DNA of 64,000 bases from contig NZ_BSTJ01000002.1 of NCBI RefSeq assembly GCF_030269445.1, forward strand, positions 434,001 to 498,000, read 5' to 3'. Made by a program: the position numbers and the translations under genes. The notes below the pieces were generated by a model. That model had not been told where the DNA came from and did not search any database. It saw only the letters and a program-made list of their open reading frames with translations. This stretch comes from Actinoallomurus iriomotensis (lineage in GTDB: Bacteria; Actinomycetota; Actinomycetes; Streptosporangiales; Streptosporangiaceae). The stretch's first letter is position 1. Each line of letters opens with the position of its first letter. Positions 51,831 to 61,200 of the stretch are shown here, one piece after another.

Positions 51831-54800
51831 ATGCAGACCTCAGGGCACACGACCCACGATGGTCCGGCGGCAAGGGAGAAATCGGCTCTGCCGCGATCCC
51901 GAGCATGGCTGCGGGGTCGGGACGGCGGACGGGGGCGGAACGTGGCCGTGGCGGAGGTTCGGAACCGCGAAGGCGAGTTCCGGCTTGGCGACCAGCCCAT
52001 TGCGATCGTCGGGCTCTCCGGGATCTTCCCCCAGGCGCCTGACCTGCGTACCTACTGGAGCAACATCCTCGGCGCCGTCGACTGCACCAGCGAGGTGCCG
52101 GCCGACCGCTGGCGGATCGAGGACTACTACGACCCCGACCCCGGTGCCGAGGACAAGACCTACTGCCGGCGCGGCGGATTCATCCCGGACGTGGAGTTCG
52201 ACCCCCTGGAGTTCGGCCTGCCCCCCAACAGCCTGGAGGTCACCGACGTCGCACAGCTGCTGTCGCTGATGGTGGCCAAGGAGGCGTTGCGGGACGCCGG
52301 GTACGCCGAGGCGGATGCCGCACTGCGGGAGCGAACCGCCGTGGTGCTCGGGATCGGCGGTGGCCAGAAGCTGCTCACCCCGCTCACCTCCCGCCTGCAG
52401 TACCCGGTGTGGCAGCGGGTACTGCGCGCCGCCGGCCTGACCGAGCCGGAGACCGCCGTGCTGGTGGAGAAGATCAAGCTCGCGTACGTGCCCTGGGTGG
52501 AGGCGTCCTTCCCCGGAATGCTGGGCAACGTGATCGCGGGGAGGGTCGCCAACCGGCTCGACCTGGGCGGGACGAACTGCGTGGTCGACGCCGCCTGCGC
52601 GTCCAGCTTCGCCGCCCTCAAGATGGCGGTCAGCGAGCTGGTCGAGCACCGGGCCGACCTGGTGATCAGCGGTGGGGTCGACACCGACAACACCATCCTC
52701 ATGTACATGTGCTTCAGCAAGACCCCGGCGTTCAGCCGGCGGGAACAGGTCCGCCCGTTCGACGCCGACGCCACCGGCACGATGATCGGCGAGGGCCTCG
52801 GCATGTACGTGCTGAAGCGGCTGGCCGACGCCGAACGTGACAGGGACCGGATCTACGCGGTGATCCGGGGCATCGGCAGCTCCAGCGACGGCCGCAGCAC
52901 GAGCATCTACGCGCCGCTTTCCTCCGGCCAGGCGGTCGCGCTGCGCAGGGCGTACCGGGACGCCGGCTGCGACCCGGACAGCGTCGGGCTGGTCGAGGCG
53001 CACGGCACCGGCACCGCCGCCGGCGATTCCTGCGAGCTGACCACGCTGCACGAGGTCTTCGCCTCGGCCCCTCCGCACCGCGTCGGGCTCGGCTCGGTCA
53101 AGTCGCAGATCGGGCACGCCAAGTCGGCGGCCGGCGCCGCCGGGCTGATCAAGGTGGCGCTGGCGCTGCACCACAAGGTGCTGCCGCCGACGATCAACGT
53201 GGACGTCCCGGCCGAGCGACTCCGCGATCCGGGCTCGCCGTTCTACCTGAGCACCGTCGCCCGGCCCTGGCTGAGCCCCGGGGCGCCCCGCCGGGGCGGC
53301 GTCAGCTCCTTCGGGTTCGGCGGCACCAACTACCACGTCGTGCTGGAGGAGTACGGCGGGGACCACGACGGGCCCTATCGGTGGCAGCGGCTACCGGAGG
53401 CGGTCGTGGTGTGGGCCGACACGCCGAGCGCGCTCGCGGACCGGTGCCGCGAGCTGGCGGGCCGACTGGCCGGACCGGAGCCGGGCGCCGCTCTGGCCGA
53501 GCTGGTGGCGCTGCCTCCGCCGCCTCCGGCCGCACCCCGGGTGGGCACGGTGGTGACCGACGCCGCCTCGGCGGCGGAACGGCTGACCAGGGCGGCAGAG
53601 CTGATCGGCGCCGAGCCGGACGCGCAGGACTGGCACCGCGAGGACCTCGCGATCGGCTACCGGCGGGCGGCACTCGAGCCGACCGGGCGGGTGGCGGCGC
53701 TGTTCCCCGGGCAGGGCTCGCAGTACGTGGGCATGGGCGGGGCGACGACGGCCGCGTTCCCCGAGCTGCGCGCCGCGCTGGCGCTGGCCGACGAGGTCGC
53801 CCTGGCCGCCGGCGGATCGCCGATCTCGGAGGTGATCCACCCGCCGCCGGTGCCGGACGCGGACCCCCGGGCGGAGGCTGACCGCCTGCGTCAGACCCAG
53901 CACGCGCAGCCGGCCATCGGAGCGGTCAGCCGTGGGCTGTGGACGCTGTTGGTCCGGGCCGGGTTCGGCGCCGACATGCTGGCCGGGCACAGCTTCGGCG
54001 AGCTGACCGCGCTGTGGGCGGCCGGGGCGGTGGGCGAGCGGGACATCGCGGCGCTGGCCGACGCCCGTGGTCGTGCGATGGCCGCGCCGACGCCCGGGGC
54101 CGGCCCCGGCGGCATGCTGGCCGCGCTCGCGGGTGAGGACGAGGTACGGCGGCTGCTCGCCGCCTCCGGTACGGGCGTGCGGGTCGCGAACATCAACGCG
54201 CCGAGGCAGGTGGTGCTGGCCGGGGCCCACGCCGAGCTCGCGACGGTACGGGACGCGCTGGTCAGCGCCGGGATCGGCGTCACCGACCTACCGGTCGCGG
54301 CCGCGTTCCACACTCCCCTGGTGGCGCACGCCCGGGAACCGTTCGCGGCGGCGGCCGCCGAAGTCGGCTTCGCCGCGCCCGCGATTCCGGTCTACGCCAA
54401 CGCGACGGCGGCGCCCTACCCCGCCGAGCCGGAGGCGGTCCGCGACCAGTTGGTCGACCAGATCCTGAACCCGGTGCTGTTCGCGAAGACCGTGGAGAAC
54501 CTGTACGCCGCCGGGGCGCGGTGCTTCGTGGAAGTGGGTCCGGGCGGCACCTTGGCCGGCCTGGTCCGGCAGACACTGGCCGGCCGGCCCGCCCTGGTGG
54601 TGTCGGTCAACCCGGATCAGCGGTCCTGTCCAGTGCGACAGCTGCAGCTCGCGGCCATGCGGCTGCGCGTCGCGGGGCTGGCGCTGCGCCCGTTGGACCG
54701 GTACGCGGCCCTTCCGCCGCCGGCAAAGGCTCGCGGCCCGGCGACGGTGCGCATCAACGGCGCCAACCACGTGAGCTCGCGCACCACCGAGAGGTTCGAA

Positions 54801-56480
54801 GCCGCCCTCGCCGACGGCTTCACGATTCAGCGCCATCGGGACGCAACGGAGGTACGCGCGCCCATGAACCCGACACCAGCCGCCCCGGACTCCGCCGACC
54901 CGGTTCCGCCACCGCCCGTGCCACCGCCCGTGCCACCGCCCGTCGCCGTCGCGCAGGCGGCCCCGGCGACCGCCGCGGAGCCCGCTCCGTTCGCGGCGCA
55001 ACGGGAATCCGAGCGCACCCACGAGCACTACCTGCACCACCAGCGCGAGGCCGCCCGGATGATCACCGATCTCGCGCGGACGGCGGCCAACGGCATCGCG
55101 CCGGAAGGCCGGACCACGTTGGCCCGGGCGATGGAGATGCTGCACGAGCAGCAGCTGGCGGTCTCGCGCAACCATGGAACGCACCTCGGTCAGCGGCAGC
55201 AGTTCCTCCGCGCGCTTCTCGGCTCAGCCGACGGCACGGTGCCCGGCCCGGTGGTCCACACCGCCCCGCCGGTGCTGGAACCGCCGGTGCTGGAACCGCC
55301 GGTCGCTCCGGTCGCGGAGCGTGCGGCCACTCCCCCGGCGGCGGAGGAGGAGCCCGCGACCGCGTTGGCCGAGCCCTTGGTCCCGGTTGCGGAGCCGGCG
55401 GCCTCGGTGGCCGAGCCGGGATCCGGTCCGGCCGGCGGGGAGGCCGGCGCGACGTTGCTGGAGATCGTGGCGGACAAGACCGGCTACCCGGTCGACATGC
55501 TCGACCTCGACATGGACATCGAGGCGGATCTCGGCATCGACTCGATCAAGCGGGTGGAGATCCTGGGGGCATTGAGCACCCGGTACCCGGAGCTGCCGCC
55601 GTTCCGCCAGGAGGAGGTCGGCGAGCTGCGCAGGCTCGGCCAGATCGTGGAGCGGATGGAGCAGTTGCTCGGCCTCCCCGCCGCGGCCGGGACGCCGGCG
55701 TCCACGCCGGCGGGGAACGGTGCCGCCCCGGTCGGGAACGGTGCCGCTGCGATCGAGCGCCTGACCGCCGACGGGGCCCGGCTGCGTACGCTGCCCCGGC
55801 CCGACACCCTGCTCGTCCCGCCGCCCGAAGGGCACGTCTGCGTGCTGACCTCCGACGGGTCGCCACTCGCCGACTCACTGGCGCGGGCCCTTCGGGCGTG
55901 GGGATGGTCGCACGTGGCCGTCCTGCCGCTGTTCGACGCCACCCAGGGGGCACCGGTGCCGGCCGACGGCCGCGACGAGGCGATCAGCGACGCGCTGGTG
56001 GGTGTGGAGCGGGAACACGGGCCCATCGGCGGCTTCGTGCACCTGCATCCCGCGACGCCGCCGGGCCCCCACGAGCTGTTCGGCGAGCATGAGCAGACCC
56101 TCCTGCGACAGGTGTTCGTGGCGGCCCGGTCGCTGGATGCCGGCCTGGCGCGCTACCACGGCCCGGGCCGGCCGGTGTTCGCCACCGTCGCTCGTCTCGA
56201 CGGCGGCTTCGGGCTGGCCGGCGACCGGGACTTCTCCGCCGCCGCCGGCGGGCTGTTCGGACTGGTCAAGACGCTGGCGCTGGAGTGGCCGGGCGTGTTC
56301 TGCCGCGCAGTCGATCTGCATCCCGAGGTCCCCGCCGAGCGCGCGGCCGAGCTGGTGATCGCCGAGCTGCGCGATCCGGACCGCACGGTCGCCGAGGTGG
56401 CACTGACCGCCGACCGCCGGGTTCAGCTCGTGGCCGCGGACGAGGGATCGGCCGAGCCGGCCCCGGCGGTGAGGGGATGA
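51831..56480 (+). CDS. PfaA-like polyketide/fatty-acid synthase: KS-AT-ACP-KR(structural half)
   Basis: With the start at ATG 51831 this is 1549 residues. The ketosynthase spans about 54-480, with Cys256 (VDAACASS), His391 (EAHGTGT) and His429 (IGHAKSA). The malonyl-type acyltransferase spans about 620-925, with Ser721 in GHSFGEL. A Pro/Ala-rich linker follows. A single acyl carrier domain has Ser1238 in LGIDSIKRVEIL, the form typical of PUFA synthases. The last 250 residues resemble the non-catalytic half of a ketoreductase. The start is uncertain (GTG 51942 is an alternative; neither has a strong ribosome site). The stop overlaps the next gene (ATGA). Confidence 0.88.
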   Translation: MQTSGHTTHDGPAAREKSALPRSRAWLRGRDGGRGRNVAVAEVRNREGEFRLGDQPIAIVGLSGIFPQAPDLRTYWSNILGAVDCTSEVPADRWRIEDYYDPDPGAEDKTYCRRGGFIPDVEFDPLEFGLPPNSLEVTDVAQLLSLMVAKEALRDAGYAEADAALRERTAVVLGIGGGQKLLTPLTSRLQYPVWQRVLRAAGLTEPETAVLVEKIKLAYVPWVEASFPGMLGNVIAGRVANRLDLGGTNCVVDAACASSFAALKMAVSELVEHRADLVISGGVDTDNTILMYMCFSKTPAFSRREQVRPFDADATGTMIGEGLGMYVLKRLADAERDRDRIYAVIRGIGSSSDGRSTSIYAPLSSGQAVALRRAYRDAGCDPDSVGLVEAHGTGTAAGDSCELTTLHEVFASAPPHRVGLGSVKSQIGHAKSAAGAAGLIKVALALHHKVLPPTINVDVPAERLRDPGSPFYLSTVARPWLSPGAPRRGGVSSFGFGGTNYHVVLEEYGGDHDGPYRWQRLPEAVVVWADTPSALADRCRELAGRLAGPEPGAALAELVALPPPPPAAPRVGTVVTDAASAAERLTRAAELIGAEPDAQDWHREDLAIGYRRAALEPTGRVAALFPGQGSQYVGMGGATTAAFPELRAALALADEVALAAGGSPISEVIHPPPVPDADPRAEADRLRQTQHAQPAIGAVSRGLWTLLVRAGFGADMLAGHSFGELTALWAAGAVGERDIAALADARGRAMAAPTPGAGPGGMLAALAGEDEVRRLLAASGTGVRVANINAPRQVVLAGAHAELATVRDALVSAGIGVTDLPVAAAFHTPLVAHAREPFAAAAAEVGFAAPAIPVYANATAAPYPAEPEAVRDQLVDQILNPVLFAKTVENLYAAGARCFVEVGPGGTLAGLVRQTLAGRPALVVSVNPDQRSCPVRQLQLAAMRLRVAGLALRPLDRYAALPPPAKARGPATVRINGANHVSSRTTERFEAALADGFTIQRHRDATEVRAPMNPTPAAPDSADPVPPPPVPPPVPPPVAVAQAAPATAAEPAPFAAQRESERTHEHYLHHQREAARMITDLARTAANGIAPEGRTTLARAMEMLHEQQLAVSRNHGTHLGQRQQFLRALLGSADGTVPGPVVHTAPPVLEPPVLEPPVAPVAERAATPPAAEEEPATALAEPLVPVAEPAASVAEPGSGPAGGEAGATLLEIVADKTGYPVDMLDLDMDIEADLGIDSIKRVEILGALSTRYPELPPFRQEEVGELRRLGQIVERMEQLLGLPAAAGTPASTPAGNGAAPVGNGAAAIERLTADGARLRTLPRPDTLLVPPPEGHVCVLTSDGSPLADSLARALRAWGWSHVAVLPLFDATQGAPVPADGRDEAISDALVGVEREHGPIGGFVHLHPATPPGPHELFGEHEQTLLRQVFVAARSLDAGLARYHGPGRPVFATVARLDGGFGLAGDRDFSAAAGGLFGLVKTLALEWPGVFCRAVDLHPEVPAERAAELVIAELRDPDRTVAEVALTADRRVQLVAADEGSAEPAPAVRG

Positions 56481-58210
56481 GCCCTCCGGGCCCGGACACG
56501 CTTTTCGTGGTCAGCGGCGGAGGGCGGGGGATCACCGCGCGCTGTGTCGTCGAGCTCGCGGGCCGGTTCGGCGGCCGGTACCTGCTGCTCGGGCGCACCG
56601 ACCCGGGAGCGCCCGAGCCGACCTGGTCGGCGGGCGCGTCCGGCCCGGCGGAACTGCGGGAGGCCGCGCTGCGCGCCCGCGGTGAACATGGACGCCCGAC
56701 GACGCCGACCGAGCTGGAGCGGTCGGTGGCGGAGGTCGTGGCGAGCCGCGAGGTGCGGGCCACCCTGGACGCGGTCACGCACGCCGGCGGCCGTGCGGAG
56801 TACCTGCCCGTCGACGTCACCGACGCGGCGGCGCTGCGGCGTGCGCTGACGCCGGCCCTCGCCGACGGCGCCGGCGAGGTGGTGCTCGTGCACGGCGCAG
56901 GCGTGCTGGCCGACCGGCCGATCGGGCGCAAGACCGTCGCCGACTACGAACGGGTGGTCGGACCGAAGGTCACCGGCTTGGTCAACCTGCTGGCGTGCCT
57001 GCCGGAGGAGCGGCTCCACCAGGTCGTGCTGTTCTCCTCGGCGGCCGGGTTCTTCGGCAATCCCGGCCAGTCGGACTACGCGCTGGCCAACGAGGTGCTG
57101 AACAAGGCCGCGCTGCTGCTGCGCCGGCGCCGGCCGGGGTGCCGGATGCTGGTGCTGAACTGGGGCCCGTGGGATGGCGGCATGGTGACCGGTTCCCTGA
57201 GGGCACTGTTCGCCGGGCGCGACGTCCCGTTGATCGATCCGGCCGCCGGTGCCGACCTGCTGGCCCGTGAGCTGGCCCGGCATCCGGGCGGGGACGTGGA
57301 GGTCGTGGTCGGCCGGGCGCCGGCGGCACGCCCGTCCCCGATCGGACCGCCGGCCGTGCACCGGGTCCGTCGCCGGCTGGACCCGGCGGCGAACCCGTTC
57401 CTGCGTGACCACGTCGTCGACGGCCGCCGGGTGCTCCCGGCGGTCGTGAGCGGCTCGTGGCTGGTCAACTCCGCCGAGGAACTGCTACCCGGGCTCCGAG
57501 TCGTCGCAATCCGGGACTTCCGGGTGTTCAACGGGGTGGTGCTGACCGACGACACCCCGGTGGAGCTGACGCTGGAGCTCACGCCCGAGGCGGCCCCGGT
57601 GAGCATGGGCGGCGACGACGTGGTGCTCGCCGCCAAGGTGTGGTCGGAGACCGGTTCCGGGTCGCGTCCCCGGTACGGGGCACGCCTCGCCCTCAGCCCG
57701 CACCCGCCCGGAGCCCCCCGGGTCGACGCGCCGCCGTCGCCGGTGCCGGGAGCGGCCGAGGGCGAGCGGCTCTACCAGGACGGGACGTTGTTCCACGGAC
57801 CGCTGTTCCGCGGCATCCGGCGGGTGCTCTCCCACGACGCCTCGCACATCTGGCTCGAGTGCCGGCTGCCCGAGGTGCCGGTCTCCGCACAGGGCCAGTT
57901 CCCGGTCCGGTCGGTGAACCACTTCGTGGCCGACGTGGGGTTCCAGGCCATGCTCGTGTGGGTCCGGTTGCACACCGGGATGGCCTCTCTCCCGCTGAGC
58001 TGCGCCGGCAGCGACATCTATCGGCCGCTGCCGTTCGACCGTACCTTCTACGCCCGGGCCGAGGTGCGCCGCCACGACGCCGGTTCGATGGCGGCCGACG
58101 TCGTCCTGTGCGACGCCGGCGGGCGGGTCCACCTGCGGCTGGCCGGCGCCGAGGTCACGGTCAGCGCGCGGCTCGCGGAGCGCTTCCGCGCGGTGGGAGC
58201 GTCGGCATGA
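56477..58210 (+). CDS. Ketoreductase (catalytic half)-dehydratase protein
   Basis: A 577-residue protein. It opens with an SDR-type fold (VVSGGGRGITARCVVELAG, the NADPH loop) and has LFSSAAGFFGNPGQSDYALA with Tyr201 as the active tyrosine, so it supplies the catalytic half of the ketoreductase whose other half ends the preceding protein. From about 300 a PKS-type double-hotdog dehydratase follows: His312 in HVVDGRRVLP and Asp486 in ADVGFQ. In PfaA proteins the ketoreductase and the dehydratase-like fold are part of one chain, so here the polypeptide is divided. ATGA overlaps exist on both sides. Confidence 0.85.
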   Translation: MSPPGPDTLFVVSGGGRGITARCVVELAGRFGGRYLLLGRTDPGAPEPTWSAGASGPAELREAALRARGEHGRPTTPTELERSVAEVVASREVRATLDAVTHAGGRAEYLPVDVTDAAALRRALTPALADGAGEVVLVHGAGVLADRPIGRKTVADYERVVGPKVTGLVNLLACLPEERLHQVVLFSSAAGFFGNPGQSDYALANEVLNKAALLLRRRRPGCRMLVLNWGPWDGGMVTGSLRALFAGRDVPLIDPAAGADLLARELARHPGGDVEVVVGRAPAARPSPIGPPAVHRVRRRLDPAANPFLRDHVVDGRRVLPAVVSGSWLVNSAEELLPGLRVVAIRDFRVFNGVVLTDDTPVELTLELTPEAAPVSMGGDDVVLAAKVWSETGSGSRPRYGARLALSPHPPGAPRVDAPPSPVPGAAEGERLYQDGTLFHGPLFRGIRRVLSHDASHIWLECRLPEVPVSAQGQFPVRSVNHFVADVGFQAMLVWVRLHTGMASLPLSCAGSDIYRPLPFDRTFYARAEVRRHDAGSMAADVVLCDAGGRVHLRLAGAEVTVSARLAERFRAVGASA

Positions 58211-61200
58211 ACGATCCGGTGGCGGTGGTCGGCCTCGGCTGCGTCTTCCCGGACGCGCCCGATCCGGCTGCCCTCTGGCGCAACCTCCTGGCCGGGAAAC
58301 GGTCGATCACGCGGGCGACCGCCGCCGACCTCGGGGCCGATCCGGCCGTGTTCCTGGCCTCCGAGCCGACCCCGGACCGCACCTACTGCCTGAACGGCGG
58401 GTACGTCCGCCAGCGCGACTTCAACCTCGACGGCTACCGGCTGCCGGCCGACCGGATCGCCGGTTTCGACCCGTCCGGGCTGTGGACCCTGGACGCGGCG
58501 CGGCAGGCGCTGGCCGGCCTCGGGCACCTGGACGAGTCCAGCCGGCGGCGCTGCGGGCTCGTGTTGGGCTGTCTGGCGTTCCCCACGCAGGCGTCGGTGG
58601 CGGCGCTCGGTCCGGTCTACGAGCAGGGGCTGGCCGCGGCGCTCGCCGATGTGCTCGACGTGCCGGCGCTACGACCGGCGGAGCGGACCCGGATCGGGCG
58701 TCTTGAGGGGTCGATGCTCGGCGCCGACCTCGTCGAGTCGGTCAGCGCGGCTCTCGGACTGGGCGGGCCCCGGCTGGTGCTGGACGCCGCCTGCGCCTCC
58801 TCGCTCTACGCGATCAAGCTCGGCTGTGATCTGCTCGCCGCCGGGCGCTGCGACCTCGCACTGGCCGGCGGGGTCAGCGGCTCACACCGGCTGCTGATCC
58901 ATGTCGCGTTCAGCACGTTCCAGGCCTACCCCCGCGATGGGGTGTCGAGCCTCCCGCTGGACGGCTCGTCACAGGGGCTGCTCGCCGGCGAGGGCGCGGG
59001 CGTGATCGCACTCAAGCGGCTGCGGGACGCCGAGCGCGACGGCGATGAGATCCACGCGGTGATCCGGGCGATCGGCATGTCCAACGACGGCGCGGGCCGG
59101 CACCCGCTGGCGCCGAACCCGGCCACCCAGCGGACGGCCCTGGAGCGGGCGTACGCGGCGGCCCGGATCGATCCCGCCACGGTCGACTACGTCGAGTGCC
59201 ACGCGACCGGCACCCCGCTCGGTGACCTCACCGAGCTGAACACCATCGAGCGGGTCTTCGGCGCCCGGGTCCCGCTCGTCGGCGCGGTGAAGTCGAACGT
59301 CGGCCACCTGCTGACCGCCGCCGGGATGGCCGGCACGCTCAAGGTGATCCTCGCCATGCGGGCCGGCGTGATCCCGGCGACCGCCGGCCTGCGGACCCCG
59401 CTGGTCTCCGACGGCGGCGCGGTGGGGCCGGAGCGGATCGTCGGCGCGGCCCGGGAGTGGCCCACCGGCACCGGACCCCGCCGGGCCTCGGTGAACGCCT
59501 TCGGCTTCGGCGGCGCGAACGCGCACCTGGTCGTGGACGCGGCGCCGGACGGCGCGTCCCTGAGCGGGCGGCCGCCCGTGCGCCCCCGGCCGGCGGACGT
59601 GGCCGTCGTCGGCCTGGCGGGCCTGCTCGGGGACCGGCGGGAGCTGCCCGCCGGGCGCTGGCGGGGGCTGGACGACGACGAGCTGCTCCGCGCGCACGGG
59701 TTCGCCGGCGACCCGCCGCCTGGCCGCTACCTGGACGCGGTGGTGGTGGACGCGCTGCGGTTCAAGGCCCCGCCGGGCGCGGCCGACGTGCCGGTCGCGC
59801 AGCAGATGATGGTGCTGGACGTGGCCGACCGGGCGCTGCGGGATTCCGGCGTCGAGCCCGGTACGACGGTCGCCGTGGTGGTGGCGATGGCCGGCGACCC
59901 GACCCTGCACCGGTTCGTCGCCCGGCTGGAGGCCGGCCGGCGGCTGCCGCACGTGCTCGCACGGGCCGGCCTGGCCGCGGAGCCGGACGAGCTGGCCACG
60001 CTCATCACGGCCGCGCGCGACGCGCTGCATGAGGAGCTGGGCGTCAACCGGTACCTGAGCTACATCGGCAACATCATGGCCACCCGGGTGGCCGGCCTGT
60101 GGGACCTGCGCGGCCCGGCGTTCACCGTCACCGCCGCCGGCTCGGGCGGGCTGCGCGAAGCCCGGGCGGCCGCCGAGGGCATGCTGGCCCGCGGTGAGGT
60201 CGACGCGGCGGTGGTGGCGGCCGTGGACCTCGCCGGTGCCCCGGAGGTGGTGCTGGCCACCGGTCCGGCCGGCGAGCCGGTGGACTGCGCCGCCGCGCTG
60301 GTCGTGGTGCCGGCCGGAGGCCCCGCCGACCCGCGCGGGCGCCGGTACGAGCTGCCCGACGGGCTGGACGACTGCCGGGCCCTGGCCGCGTATGCGGTGG
60401 CTCACCAGCGCGAGGTCGCGGTCATGCCCCGGGTCGCCACCCGGATCGCCACCGGCGGTCCCCGGCTGCGCGAATCGCTGGCCGCCGCCGGGTTGCCGCG
60501 GCCCCGGCGGGCACCCGGCGTGTCGGGGGCGCGGCCGGCGCCCGCCGCCCCGCCGCCGCAGGCCGCCACCGGACCCGGTCACGAGGACTTCCTGCGCGCC
60601 CGCCAAGCCGGCCGGATCGCGCCGGCGGGTGGCCGGGGCCGGCGTGAGGGCGGTCCTCGGGCGGCCGGCGTGGTCTGGGACCGGCAGGACCTGCTGGAGT
60701 TCGCGCGCGGTGACGCGGCGGCGGTGTTCGGTCCGGAGTTCGCCGAGATCGACCAGCACCGGCGCCGGGTCCGGCTGCCGATGCCGCCGTACCTGCTGGT
60801 CGATCGGGTGACCCGGCTGGACGCCACCCCGAACGTGCTGGGGCCCTCGGCGTTGACCACGGAGTACGACGTGCCGAGGGCGGCCTGGTACGCCGTCGAC
60901 GGCCAGGTTCCGTGGTCGGTCACGATCGAGTCCGGTCAGTGCGACCTGCTGCTGATCTCCTACCTCGGAGTCGACTTCGGCAACCGGGGCGAGCGGGTCT
61001 ATCGGCTGCTGGACTGCACCCTCACCTTCCTCGGCCGGCTGCCCCACGAGGGCGACACCCTGCGCTACGACATCCACATCGACTCCTTCGCCCGCACCGC
61101 CGACACGCTGCTGTTCTTCTTCCACTACGACTGCTTCGCGGGCGAGCGCAAGATCATGGAGATGCGCGGCGGGTGCGCCGGGTTCTTCACCGACGAGGAG

